Source of the DNA: Apostichopus japonicus
Taxonomy: Eukaryota > Echinodermata > Holothuroidea > Aspidochirotida > Stichopodidae
Direction: 5' to 3'
Assembly (NCBI RefSeq): GCF_037975245.1
Contig: NC_092568.1
Coordinates: forward strand, 4,291,001 to 4,355,000
DNA: 64,000 bases
Made by a program: the position numbers and the translations under genes. Numbering within the stretch: the first letter of the stretch is position 1; the number at the start of each line of letters is the position of its first letter. The notes beneath the pieces are model-generated. The model worked only from the letters and a program-made list of their open reading frames with translations, did not search any database and was not told where the DNA came from. Below, in pieces: positions 25,101 to 36,700 of the stretch.

Positions 25101-26786
25101 CCTCATATATTAATGAGAAAATGGATATTCCTCATGATTTTGTTCTTGTTGAGTACACATCTGTTATGTTTTTGTTGGAGCCGTTATCCATCCCCTTAAC
25201 AGAATAATTCCTGTCAAAACCCACTCGACAGGTCAAGTAAAAACATAATTTCAACAGGTCTGAGTGCAAATTGGCAGACGAAAAAAGAGATTAACTATTC
25301 CATTGGTTATGTGTTGCCTGTCGAAAGCTTTTACGTGAGGATAAATGCACATATGTATATTTGTAAAAGTTAACTGTATTCCAGTAAAGACAGCTTCAAT
25401 AAACTTAAATGATATTTATAGCTTTAAATCTTGTATCAACTACCAAAAACATATATTGAGGAAACTCTTTTTATTAGCTGCTAGAAAAGCATTTATGAAA
25501 TGTTTGCTTTCTTCGGGTTTACTATAATCAGACACTGTTAACATATTATATGACATTCTGTCTCAACAGAATTGATGACTTTAATATAAGCATTTTCATT
25601 CTTTTCAACTCATTATAAGAGACAATATAACAAATACATATATATGTATAAAAGCTTAACTACAGTAGTCTTTCTATATTTATCATCTGTTTCTGTTCTT
25701 GATATACAATAGATAAAACATGGTACAAGTTGTGGTAAGTACCGATTTCTTCGTGTGTGTGTGCGTGTGTGTTTAATAAGGGTGGCAACGGGGAGGATTA
25801 TAAGCTAATTTAACAATACCAAAGAATGATTAAATCATTGATTGAGGTAAAATACAGGAAACTGCCATGAATATTAAATCAAGGTGCTACACAATCCAAC
25901 AAATTATCCTCATCCCTGCTAGGAAATATCAACAGGTAGCATTCTTTGTGAAGGAAGTCTGCAAAGGAAGTGTATCACTTTGTTCATGGAAATGCAATTT
26001 CCCTCGATCTATATTTACAAGTAAGCCTAACTAATAGTAAGGTGCATTGTCACAGAACATGTATGGCTGTTAGTGTAGACAGAAACTAACTACTGCTTTA
26101 ATTACTCTATGATGATACAAATTATCAAGTCTCAAAACTGCCATGCAAATAATGTCCCCTAAATTGTTGCAATGATTTAGGAGTCAGAGTTTAGGTAGAT
26201 AGATTCCTTTTTATTACAAGCAAGATTTCATTGGAGGGAAGATACCATTAATTCTGGTTGGAATAGAGGTTGGAATGTCCTGATGGTTTAAAGGGAAGTT
26301 AGTAAAAAACGTTTGTTTTACTCGAAAGTGGTGATAAGAAAACTGGCAGCATTATTTAAGCAAGTATTGGCACGTGAGCATGAATTGGCCCTAAAAACTT
26401 CCATGTAGCACTGCATGCATGATGAATGAGACATTACAATCAACCCAATTCCTTACCAGAGGTAAATAGTAGAGTGGTTCAATAACCACAGATGAATAAT
26501 CCAATCGGCATCACAGGGTTCTTTTTTGGGGGGTGCTAATCCCCTTCCCCTTCAGGTGGAAGAACCAACATCAGGGTGGAGGGATCACTGATTGCTCGAG
26601 CAATCAACTCTGGATCTGCATAATAATTTGAAAGAAAGAATTAAGAAAATGAAACAAATATAGAATGAGGGATGATAAATTGATAATATCGTGTGGTTAC
26701 CTCAGTCAATGCTGGACAGAGGCATCTTGAACCCTTTGTAATGAAACTGGCTATTGCTCTGTGGTGTGTGCAAAAGTGTTGGAATG
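22171..26786. other. No gene recognised
   Basis: About 4.6 kb of AT-rich spacer. Frames of 60-95 codons on both strands have no recognisable domains or exon context. A short GTGTGTGCG microsatellite lies at about 25753-25773. Confidence 0.5.
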
Positions 26787-26975
26787 GACCCCATCTCCCA
26801 AGGTCAGTCAGGGGACATAGTTCAGTCAGGTATATTTTACATTCAGCTGGGGATGAATTAGACTACTGGTGTGGTGACGGCCCCCACCTCCCAAGGTCAG
26901 TCGGGACATGGTTGGGTCAGGTATATTTTACATCAGCAGGGGATGAATTAGACCACTGCTACTGGTGTACACATC
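26787..26975. repeat. Tandem duplication, two units of about 92 bp
   Basis: Each unit carries CTCCCAAGGTCAGTC, then GGGACAT, then TCAGGTATATTTTACAT, then GGGGATGAATTAGAC and a TACTGGTGT end. The 122-codon frame at 26693-27061 owes part of its length to this duplication and is not a supported gene. Confidence 0.8.
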
Positions 26976-29340
26976 CTATTCATCCTCACCCAAAATATTA
27001 TAGACCGACTAAGAACAGTATGCCTCAGATTGCACCATTGATTTCTAAACTTTTTATTTAATTTATTTTGGGGGGAGGGGGGAACAACTCTCTACATGTG
27101 AGTCGGCTTCAGCAACCCCAAGCTTCTTCCCCTCCTAAATAAAACCCATCATTCCAATTATATCCCTCAGGACCTGCACCACAACATTCCAAAAAAATAA
27201 AGAATTCAGATCAATTCCTCTACAAGTATTTTTGGGCTTAAAAATCATTAAAAGGGAACAAAACATCTGAATTGCTGCAGAGCCCAAAAGGGTTCTGCCC
27301 CTTTTCGGTACACGGTACTCTCAGCTAACAACATTGTACCCCCCTCTCCCCACTCACAAATACCCTCCTACACCTCTGATAATATTATGAAGTGGGTCCA
27401 AATCATTCACTTTTGAGTTACATCTCACTAACTCACCCCCTTATGATATACTTTACAGCACCTGAATGTTTCCATATATTGGAGTCCTTTTGAAGAGGAT
27501 CGATGGGCCATGTGACATCCTGACTGAAGATATGTGAATTGAGATTAAGAACTTTCATAGTTCATTGCCTGGACTCAAGACTTGGAATCCAGGTGTTCCA
27601 GATTCACTTTTGTCTCAGACTCGGGCTGCTTTGGACTCGTGACTTAGATTCTGATCGGCTGGACTCAACTACAGGTTTGGTCAAATAATTGACCACTATA
27701 ATTGGTCAAATGATTGACCTAACACAAAGCACTGCTTTAATGCAACAAACCACTGAGATAAAGCGTCCAGATACTCTGCGTGAAAAGAAATGTTTCATCA
27801 TAAAGATGACCAATCAGTTTTCTTTATGCACAGCTGTTTTCCTCCAATTTACAGAGCCCAGTATCCATGGATACAGATGAATGATGCCACACATAAATAA
27901 TCCATTTCCAATGATCTCTGGGTATTATGCAAGGACAGAGACCATGAGGAAATGCTGTATTCAAGGGGCAACGTTAACAGATTCATTGCAGGTCATTCAC
28001 TGCAGGTCCAACTCGAGGGCAGTATCGAGATCACCCTGGTAACTCTGAAAAAAGAAAAGACAAACCATTACCAATTGTGCTTTGTAGTCTCATGACAACG
28101 AAATTAAAACTTATTCAGAAAGTAAAAAATAACAATATTTTAGCCAGACATTTGCTTTGCAGTATATGAGTGTTGGAGTCCCCTAACTTTTTACAACCAA
28201 TCCTTCACAGAGTAGCCAAACAGTATGCTTATCTTAATGGGCCAGTTAGTTAATAGATGCAATTTTCTCTGTTTTAGAATTAGTTACATTCAACTTTTTC
28301 AACTTGCTTTCTTCACAGTATAAGGTCTAATGTATACCAATTATTGTTTGTAGTACAAATTGCCTGTTTATAATTACTTACTACACTTACTTATTTACAC
28401 TTCACACTTACTATATACCACTCTCAGTTCAGGATCTAGTGTCAACATTATTTTTAACCAGGTTAAAGGGTGTGGGGCTCTTTGCCAAATCTTTAATGAT
28501 GTACTGTAAACGCTCTCTGAATAACGATCAAACTGAACAAATCAAGTTTAAGTCATTAATTTATAAATTATTAAATCAGTGCTTATCTATTGCATTGGTC
28601 AATATATGTTAAGGGAATTCTACACTGTGCACCAAACTCACAACATTTGGACTTAAAGAGGAATATAGTGTAAAATTTACAGTACAGTAGGTTAAGCTCA
28701 ATGTGGATCTAGGTCACCATAAAATTAAAAAAATCCCCTTTTTTGGTTGCTTGACCTTCACTCTACCTCTGGTAATCTGAAAAGATCAAATTGCTGCTCA
28801 GACAAACAAAGTCAGTTGTGATGATCTGGTAGACATTAGAAGTTGTTTACATAAAGTTCAGATTCCATTGTAACTACTGTATATACCACCAAATAGGTGA
28901 GCACTGGCTTCATAGCTTTTCTGTTAAAGCCAGATCACCTTTCATTATATGCAAGCTATCAGTGCCCCAACTGTGTTTGCAATGACACACATTGTCAGCT
29001 GCAGCTAGTTGCACCCATAGTACTTTTAATGTAAAGTACCCAATAGTAAAGACCATGGCCTGCAGGTGATTCAGTCGTAAAGTAAAATTCCATCAATGTA
29101 AAGAATCGAGCTGGTGTTCAGCCATTGCCAAAATTTGACCCACTGCATCCTGGAACACAACTTAGAAACATGGTAACGTTAAAAGTCTGGTCAAATGGCA
29201 GGGTTTTTCAAGAGGTCTGGATGCTTCACCATGAAAAACCAAATCCCTACATATGGCCCTACACATACTGTACATACCAAAGCCATCCAATACTAAACTG
29301 CTGCCATCTCCCACTAGGCACCCCTATCATAATGAGAATT
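26976..29340. other. No gene recognised
   Basis: Spacer with short C-rich and A-rich tracts and chance frames only. Confidence 0.5.
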
Positions 29341-30052
29341 CCACAAGACCGAAGGTCTGCGAGACCGAATTTCCACGAACCGATGGTCCGCGAGATCTAT
29401 ACGACTTAAAATAAAATCAATATAGTGTTGTCTGTCGATTCATTTCCCCCAGTCTGAATCACTTGAACCCACTTAGTGACTTCCCCGGCTGAGTGATATA
29501 CCCCACGTGGGGGTGGGGGAGGGGTGAGCAGTGGCGTAACTAGACTTTTTCATTAGAGGGGCTTCAGAGGGTGTCAAAGATCTAATTGACAAGGGGGAAA
29601 TATTGTTTAAAATAGGGTATCGCTATATCTAATTATTAAGTTATATTGTATTCTAAAATTTCATTTGGGGTAGCAGGGGGGCCGAGACTTTTGAGAGCGG
29701 GGACTTTCGCCCCCCTGCACCCCCTCTTGTTACGCCACTGGTGGAGGCCTAGTATCAATGCAAGCAGCCACAGCCCCCTTGCACAAGTCACTGGTATCCA
29801 CTATGAAAAGAAATGGCTGTAAATTCTTTTTAATTACACGCTTAATCAACGTAATATTACCGGTAGTAATATTTGTCTCACCACTATTATATAGGCCTAG
29901 TAATAGTTTCGGTCTCGCGGGTCCTAGTAATAGTTTCAGACCTTGGTCTCGAAGATCTTCGGTGTCGCGGACGTTTTTAAATTTCGGTCGCACCGACCTT
30001 TTTAAATTTCGGTCTCGTCGACCTTCGGTCTCGCGGACCTTCGGTCTAGTGG
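29341..30052. mobile_element. Inverted-repeat element with minisatellite ends
   Basis: The left end (CCACAAGACCGAAGGTC, then TGCGAGACCG) is the inverse of the right end (GGTCTCGCGGACCTTCGG, then TCTAGTGG). The right half carries several units of TTCGGTCTCGCGGACC with TTTTTAAA spacers. Similarity may extend outward through AGAATT on both sides. It has no coding capacity, and open frames of 112 and 123 codons here are repeat artefacts. A second element is nested at 29529-29740. Confidence 0.65.
29529..29740. mobile_element. hAT-like MITE (CAGTGGCGTAAC ends)
   Basis: It has a 12-bp perfect inverted repeat CAGTGGCGTAAC / GTTACGCCACTG and is 212 bp long, without coding sequence. Such CAGTGGCGTA ends are common in hAT elements. 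The flanking 8-mers do not match well, so the target duplication has decayed or the element was reshaped. Confidence 0.7.
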
Positions 30053-30570
30053 CCTGTAATTCTATCATATCCCATTTCTCCCATTCTCACAGTCGCCTAT
30101 TGCAACAGTTGCCAGTATTTGCCAGATGATTTTGCTTCAGTTGCAGGTAGGCTGAAACCTAACAGAGCTAATATACAGGATCTAGTACAATTAAGGTATA
30201 CCACATCTCTATAGCTGTTAAACTGTGGGAACAAAGTCTTGCTGATTTTTATGTACACAGCCAAAAAGCTTCACATGCTTATTTTCATGATTTATGTAAT
30301 TCATGCATGATGCAGGTCGACAGAACACCTATTACCTATACCCACTATTTTCCACAATGGAGTGACCACACAAATCTTTGGGAACAATTCCAAATTAGTA
30401 TAGCTTGATTTACCTTTTGAACCAAATAAAAAAGATGAGGAAATGTAACTTCAATCAAACTTGTGATTTATATGAGTCAAATTACGTTTATTTGCCTAAA
30501 ATTTACAACAGAGCAAGGCTCCCCCAAATGGAACAACCCAAACAAAGGGGGTTTGTTTTAGGTATGCCCT
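30053..30570. other. Upstream region of GTF2A1
   Basis: AT-rich sequence with no recognised element. Any distal promoter sites of the downstream gene are not visible to me. Confidence 0.35.
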
Positions 30571-30580
30571 ATATATATAC
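30570..30580 (+). promoter_or_regulatory. Candidate TATA box of GTF2A1
   Basis: CCTATATATATAC lies about 110 bp before the start codon. A start about 30 bp downstream would fall in a pyrimidine-rich TTTCTTTCG, giving a leader of about 80 nt. The call rests on position and motif alone. Confidence 0.4.
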
Positions 30581-30681
30581 CGACAGACGTTTCTTTCGAA
30601 GGTGGCTGACAACAGCCAACGAAGTAATCAATAACGTGGTCAAAAAGTTGTCCAAGTGCAGACTCATTTCATGTTTCAAAG

Positions 30682-30702
30682 ATGACAACTCCTCAAGCAG
30701 TG
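30682..30702 (+). CDS. GTF2A1: GTF2A1 exon 1 (coding part)
   Basis: Seven codons, MTTPQAV, then a consensus GTAAGT donor in phase 0. Length and the final Val match the short first exon of TFIIA alpha in other animals. No other ATG in the preceding 400 bp gives a comparable in-frame donor. Confidence 0.8.
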
Positions 30703-33700
30703 GTAAGTAAATACTTGGTGAATATGTTCAATATTTCTTGGTTCACGTTGCCGCCAAATGGTGAATTTGTGGCAATCTTGTGTAAACCGAGACTTTGCTG
30801 TACGGGATACAACTTCACAAACAGCATAGCACGCATCTTAGTTATATTCTAAATGGCCATATCCATTTGGTCCACTTCACTGTCACACTGAACTATTTGT
30901 AACGTTCGTAATTACCAATTTACAATTAAAAATGAAGAGAGAACCTGACAAGTATTTAGCAAGGAAAATGACCAAGGCAACATTGCATTGATCAGCATAT
31001 TCTTGGATTATCTGTTGGGGCATGGGTGATATGCAAATATTTGTTATACATAACGTCAAAATTTTGAAGCAAGATGGCCAAAATACGAATATTATATTTC
31101 CTTTATTTTCAGTATAAATTGTACAAATCTGTAATTGACGATGTTGTTAACAATGTCAGAGAGGCATTCATCGATGAAGGTGTTGATGAACAGGTTCTAC
31201 AAGATCTGAAACAGGTTTGATATAGCATACTCTCATTTGAACATTTACAAAATTTGCAACAAGCGTAGTTAACTTCGACTGGTTTGCAACAAAGGCACAC
31301 AGGTGCTGTACAGTTCCTGACGGGTATATATGACAATGCGCAACAAATGCAACGCTAATGTACTATACTTACGGACTAACGAAGTCGATGCCATATGCTT
31401 GTAATACTTCGACCAAATCTAGACAAGTTTGGTACAACATCCACATATTAATTGATTTGGTTGATGAAATTTGAACTTTTCTTCTGATTTTCGCTGCTAT
31501 CGACAATGCAGATCCTCAATCGACGGTCAATTTTGGATCTAACATTGCACCAAATTATGTACGTATGATTAGTGTGTAGTCTACCGGCCTGTGGTTTGCA
31601 CGCGAACTGAGAGCTGTGTGAGTCGCGGCCATGTTTTCAAGAGACCCTAAGCAGGGGCGAATTTGCATATATAGCTTATGGTTTATATATGAGGTGTGAC
31701 TTAAATTTCCGATTCGTAACAGCCAATCAAACTGTTTGTTGAGGTGCTAATCACGGATATATTTACATAACTATGAATAGTCAGTTTTAATCGCTAAATG
31801 GTGAATATGATTGGATATTATTACTTTGACAATCAGAATCGAAAAAAGGTAGGTGTGATAAAATTGTAAGTAGGCTATATCTCTGTGCAATGCTTCCAGA
31901 AAAGTGATTATGCAGGCATATTGAATATGTAATCTCAGTACAAGATAACTAATGCGTGAAATAAAAGTGAATATTATACAACAATGTGAGAATTGATGGG
32001 GGGGGGGGGGGAGGGGGCATTAGGAGGCTAGATGCTCTGAGGTGTGGGAATTTGAGAGAAGAACTTCAAGTTTGTTTTATGAAGTATGTCTGTGGTATTG
32101 GGTTTGGACAAAGAGAATTAACATGAGCGGGTGGCACAGATTAAAGTGGCTTGTTGTTTATGCCTGTTCTATAGTTAAAACAAATAACAGATGAATCTGA
32201 AATCAGCAGTACTCAATAGTGGCAATCGATCACGCTATGCTGTCTGATAGTTTCTAATTTTGCAACAGTATATGTATTATATGCAAACTATTTAAGTCAC
32301 CAAGCTCAACCATTACCATGCAGGGCATTCTTGTATCCATATATATGTTTATTACTTTTAACCAATACCCTGTTATGCACCGTAAGCAGCTTTAAACTAT
32401 AAATACTTTGAAAAGGTACAGTAATGTCTTCTTGGTTAGAACTTAGTATCTGGATACTGTTAAACCTGTCCAATTACAATAAGAGGAAAGTCTGCTCACT
32501 TATCAGAAAGGTCTCTTTAAGCTTAACAAGGTAAAACAGCAAATATTCACCCAAAGTAAAACATTTGTTGGCAATGATGGTTTACATTTTTCTGAGACTT
32601 GTGCAAGTAAAATACACAAAGGATATTTGTTACAAAGAATTGTCTAACAAGCTCTGACAGTAGGTGACCATTTCGGGTCCATTTTGGTTTGCTATCGTGT
32701 TAATAACTGTACATATATATTTTATATATTTTGTGATGGTAATTTGATTTATTTTTGTGCTTAATTCTAAGATGTGGGAGAACAAGTTACTCCAGACAGA
32801 TGCTGTAGACCCAAATGCAGCTGAATCTCACCAGCATCAATCCAGTCAAAAAAGTTCTGCAGAGAGTAGGTCAGACCACAGTAGTAGTAGTAGTAGTAGC
32901 AACAAGGCTAGTCACTCAACACACCATCACAGCCATCAAGAACCAGCTCCAAAACGTGAGTTGAGTTAGTCGGCTGGGTTTCAACACCCTTATTTCCATG
33001 TACCATTTGACAATCAGATTCACTCTAGAATCAATTTACTCTCTCTACCTGATTGTATATGAGAAGCATATGTATACTCAAATAGAAAGCCTGTTATGGT
33101 GTAATGTATCGTTGACGTGTAGTGAAAACATAATTGTAAAAATCCATGAAATGCTGTTTACCAAGAAATGCTCATCCAAACAGCCTTACCAAGACGGGAG
33201 CGTGACTCAACACTAATTCATTTTATTTTGTAATTACCTTCCCCCGTGTAGTTCCTCTGTATGATAAGAAGTTCCAGTCAGTTCCAACTCAACCGTCGCA
33301 GTATTCTGGAACTTTGGTGAGTTCTAAAAAGACGTATTCCTGTGTTTGTTGATTGGCTCTTTCATGTTCATATTCACTTGAAAATGTTGGGTTTTCATGT
33401 AAATGCTTATTCAAAAGTTTCTTAAGGGGACTTTATAAGCATCATTTGAAAATTATATGTCTGTTCATAAACTAGTTGTAAACTGAAGCCTTCTTTTAAA
33501 TGGTTTAGGACAAACTATATTATTTGCATATTTTGGTGAATTTAGCAAGAATAATTATCAAATGTCTCTCTTACTTCATGTCTAGCTTATGTCATGTTTT
33601 TGATGTTTTCCTCTTCTTTGAAGACATTTCTTGTGTTTTTAAAGGAAACTAGAAATATCAGCATTTATCACATTGATTAAAAAAAAACAGACCAGCTGAG

Positions 33701-36700
33701 TGAGGATATGGACTTATGGAGGCAATCATTTTAGAAAGTATATCAGTAAATCTTAAATTGTTGGTTTATAGAGTTCTCCTGCCACTGCAGCAACTTTAGC
33801 ATTACAACAGCAAGTACAGCAGCAAGTCTTACAGATTCAAGGAGCTGCTACAACTCTTACACTACCACAAGGTGAGATGTCACAGCAGTTAGTCAAAGAT
33901 TTGATCTAGGCTAGAGGTTCTGAGAGTCTTTGGGTGAGGAGATTATATAGGGCGAGGAGGCTGTCAGACAGAAAAGCTCATAGATACTAAGAAATGCAAT
34001 GATTCTACCAGATTTACAACTATTACCACAGTCAATCCCTTTCCTGCCCTCACTCATCCCTTCCCCTCCCCTGCCTACTCTCTCTTTTTCATCTTTGGCC
34101 TCCCCTAAATAAAGCAATAGTGAAACAGTATATGAAATCTTTCACAACTGTATACTATTTAGTAAGAATTGTATTCAAAACACCTACAGTCAAACATTCA
34201 CATGTACAAAGGTATAGTTTTCTGGTGTTCTGTTATTTGAAAGATAGTGCACAACATCCTTGAGATGCTGTTAATTCAGAAATTTGCTGCAAAACCAATT
34301 TAATGCTGACAGTAGTCACTCACTATTATGAGTCTTAGATCACTGGAGGTTTTAAGCAGGTTCTCACAATAGGGTCACTTACACCAACTCACAAGGTTTG
34401 AGAGGCACATGTTTTACAACACTTTAGTTTCATGTTATTATTCATGGTTTACAAGGTACTGAACTTAAAGGTTGTTGATTTTGCTTTGGTGTATAGGAGA
34501 GCACCAATGGCATCGAGACATTTATGCATCTTTCTATTTCTATTGGGGTGGAGGGGGGGGGGGGAGATAACAGAAGGTTACATCACCTATCCCTGCCCTC
34601 ACATTTGCTGTGACACTATCCTGTGATAGCCATACTTGTGAGAGATTCATGCTAAATTTACAGCACAAGTGAGCAGAGATTTGTTCAGCATGTTTAGATT
34701 AATTTCTTTCTGTAAACATTTCATAATTTTATACTAGTTGTTTTGCCTCTCCTCCTCAGGAGGGCAGTCATTTCAAGTCCAGGGGATACAAGGTGGTACT
34801 GTGAGATACCAGGTTCCACTTGTCATTCAGCACCTGAACCAAGGAAATCAACAGATCGGGCAGCAGATTATGGCATCAATACCTCAACAGGGCGGATCCA
34901 GACAACCAGTACCGATAAGTATAGCAGAAACCCGACAAGCAATGCAAGATCCAACCCGTGTAAGTAGAAATTATGGTACCATCAACCATAGTTGCAATTA
35001 ATTTGTGAGGTTGTAAATGTATAAATAAAAGAAAGCGAAAAGAACTGCTTTTCATTCATATATTTGTTGTGTTAACAGACAGTGTGAAGGCAATTGGGTC
35101 CTGACAGTGAATTTAGCATAGTGTCACAGTGTCTATAGGCAGGCAGTTTGGGTACTTTACGAATGCCAGTGTGGTAGTACTAGTCTTTCATGTGATGCTT
35201 CAAAGTATCTGTAGTGACAGTATTAACGGTTGACAACCCTTAGCTAATAGAAACGGGAAATTCACACAGTCCTTACCTGTCTCTGCAGTGGAGTGGATCA
35301 TGGTGTGATAGTGCTGTCACTACTGTTACGAAGTAAACAAATGTTCCATGTGGCCGTCCATAAGAAAAGTACCAACAGAAAACTGTACAATAATGCTGTA
35401 GGATTAAGATTTCGGTTCAGAATAAGCCTGAATACCACCGAAGGCTCTGCGTGGTATAGATAACTATATAGTATAACTGCACTATAGATTCCCACATGTC
35501 AGCTAACTTGCTGATTCGATTTTGTGTAATGACTTTCACTATGGTTTTACATGTATGTTTGTGACGTTCCAATTTTCCCATCCCAAATAAGGGCTAAGGT
35601 TTTACAAGATGATTTTCAATTGTGTTCAGATGTTAGCATGTTTCAAGTTACCTTTAGATCGGTATAGTAATGAGTCCAGTCTTCCCCTTACTTACTTTGG
35701 GGAAAACACTCCACGATTTGTTTATGAATATTCATAGTGCAATCCATTTTGCATCATATTTTAACATCTGCAGAAGATTTTACAGTTGGATGGTACCAAT
35801 GACACATCTGATGAGGACGATGACTCAGATGATGCAGAAGAGAACAATGAGGAGGATGGGGATGATGATGACGATGACCAAGATGAAAATGAGAAGGATG
35901 AATACAGTAATGCTGTAGAAGAGGTGAGGTTCAACATTAAGCAAACATTTATCAGTATTCTGCAGTGTGACCTTCAGATCTGACCAGATTGTCATCTCTT
36001 TGATTCCTTGCCGGAGGCAAAAGGAATCTATGCGATAGAGATGGGATGTGTGTATGTATGTGATGCTTGCTTATAAACACGGTGACTCAAGAAGTTAAGG
36101 GAGTGAAGACTCGCGCACAAAGATACGTCTGCTGCCGGTAATCTGACCTAGTTTCGAGTGAGGTGTAACAGAAGTGTTAGACACCACCATCGATCCCAGA
36201 AAATACACACACAGCTTGCTACTGTCGGTAATAAGACACCAGTGTACAGTCAATACCTTCAGCTACGGTCAATACCCACAACACAGTGTACATAGCAGCG
36301 TGGACATCTCAGATCTAGATAAAAGATAACAAGGTATCAGGTTTCATTACTGTCTGCATTTTGTAGCGACAAGAAGAAAACTTCACTTGCAAGCAACGGA
36401 AAGTTAACTTTTTTCAGAGGGTGGCATGTGGTTTGAGGCGAGTCTTCAATGCCTTTAATAGTGGATTAATTTCATACTTGGTATGTGGAGCCATCTTATT
36501 GAGTACAAGAAGCCTAATGTTTTCTGTGAAGTTCAATGGTCATTTGGGTCAACAGAGGTCAAAGTTTGAAAACTTTGTGAACATTATTATTCAAAAAGTG
36601 TATCTTTGTTGAACTTCATACATGGTATGCAGATTCAGCTGGGAGTACAAGAAACCTTTTCAAATTTGTTTAGGTCAAGGTTATTTGCGGTCAACATTTA

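Noticed and set aside
29730-30129. 112- and 123-codon overlapping frames on opposite strands
   Set aside because: They are encoded by GGTCTCGCGGACC units of a transposon end and show the usual repeat-born Arg/Ser/Pro pattern.
35670-35918. 82-codon Met/Arg-rich frame
   Set aside because: It is the shifted frame of the acidic GATGAT-rich GTF2A1 exon 7.
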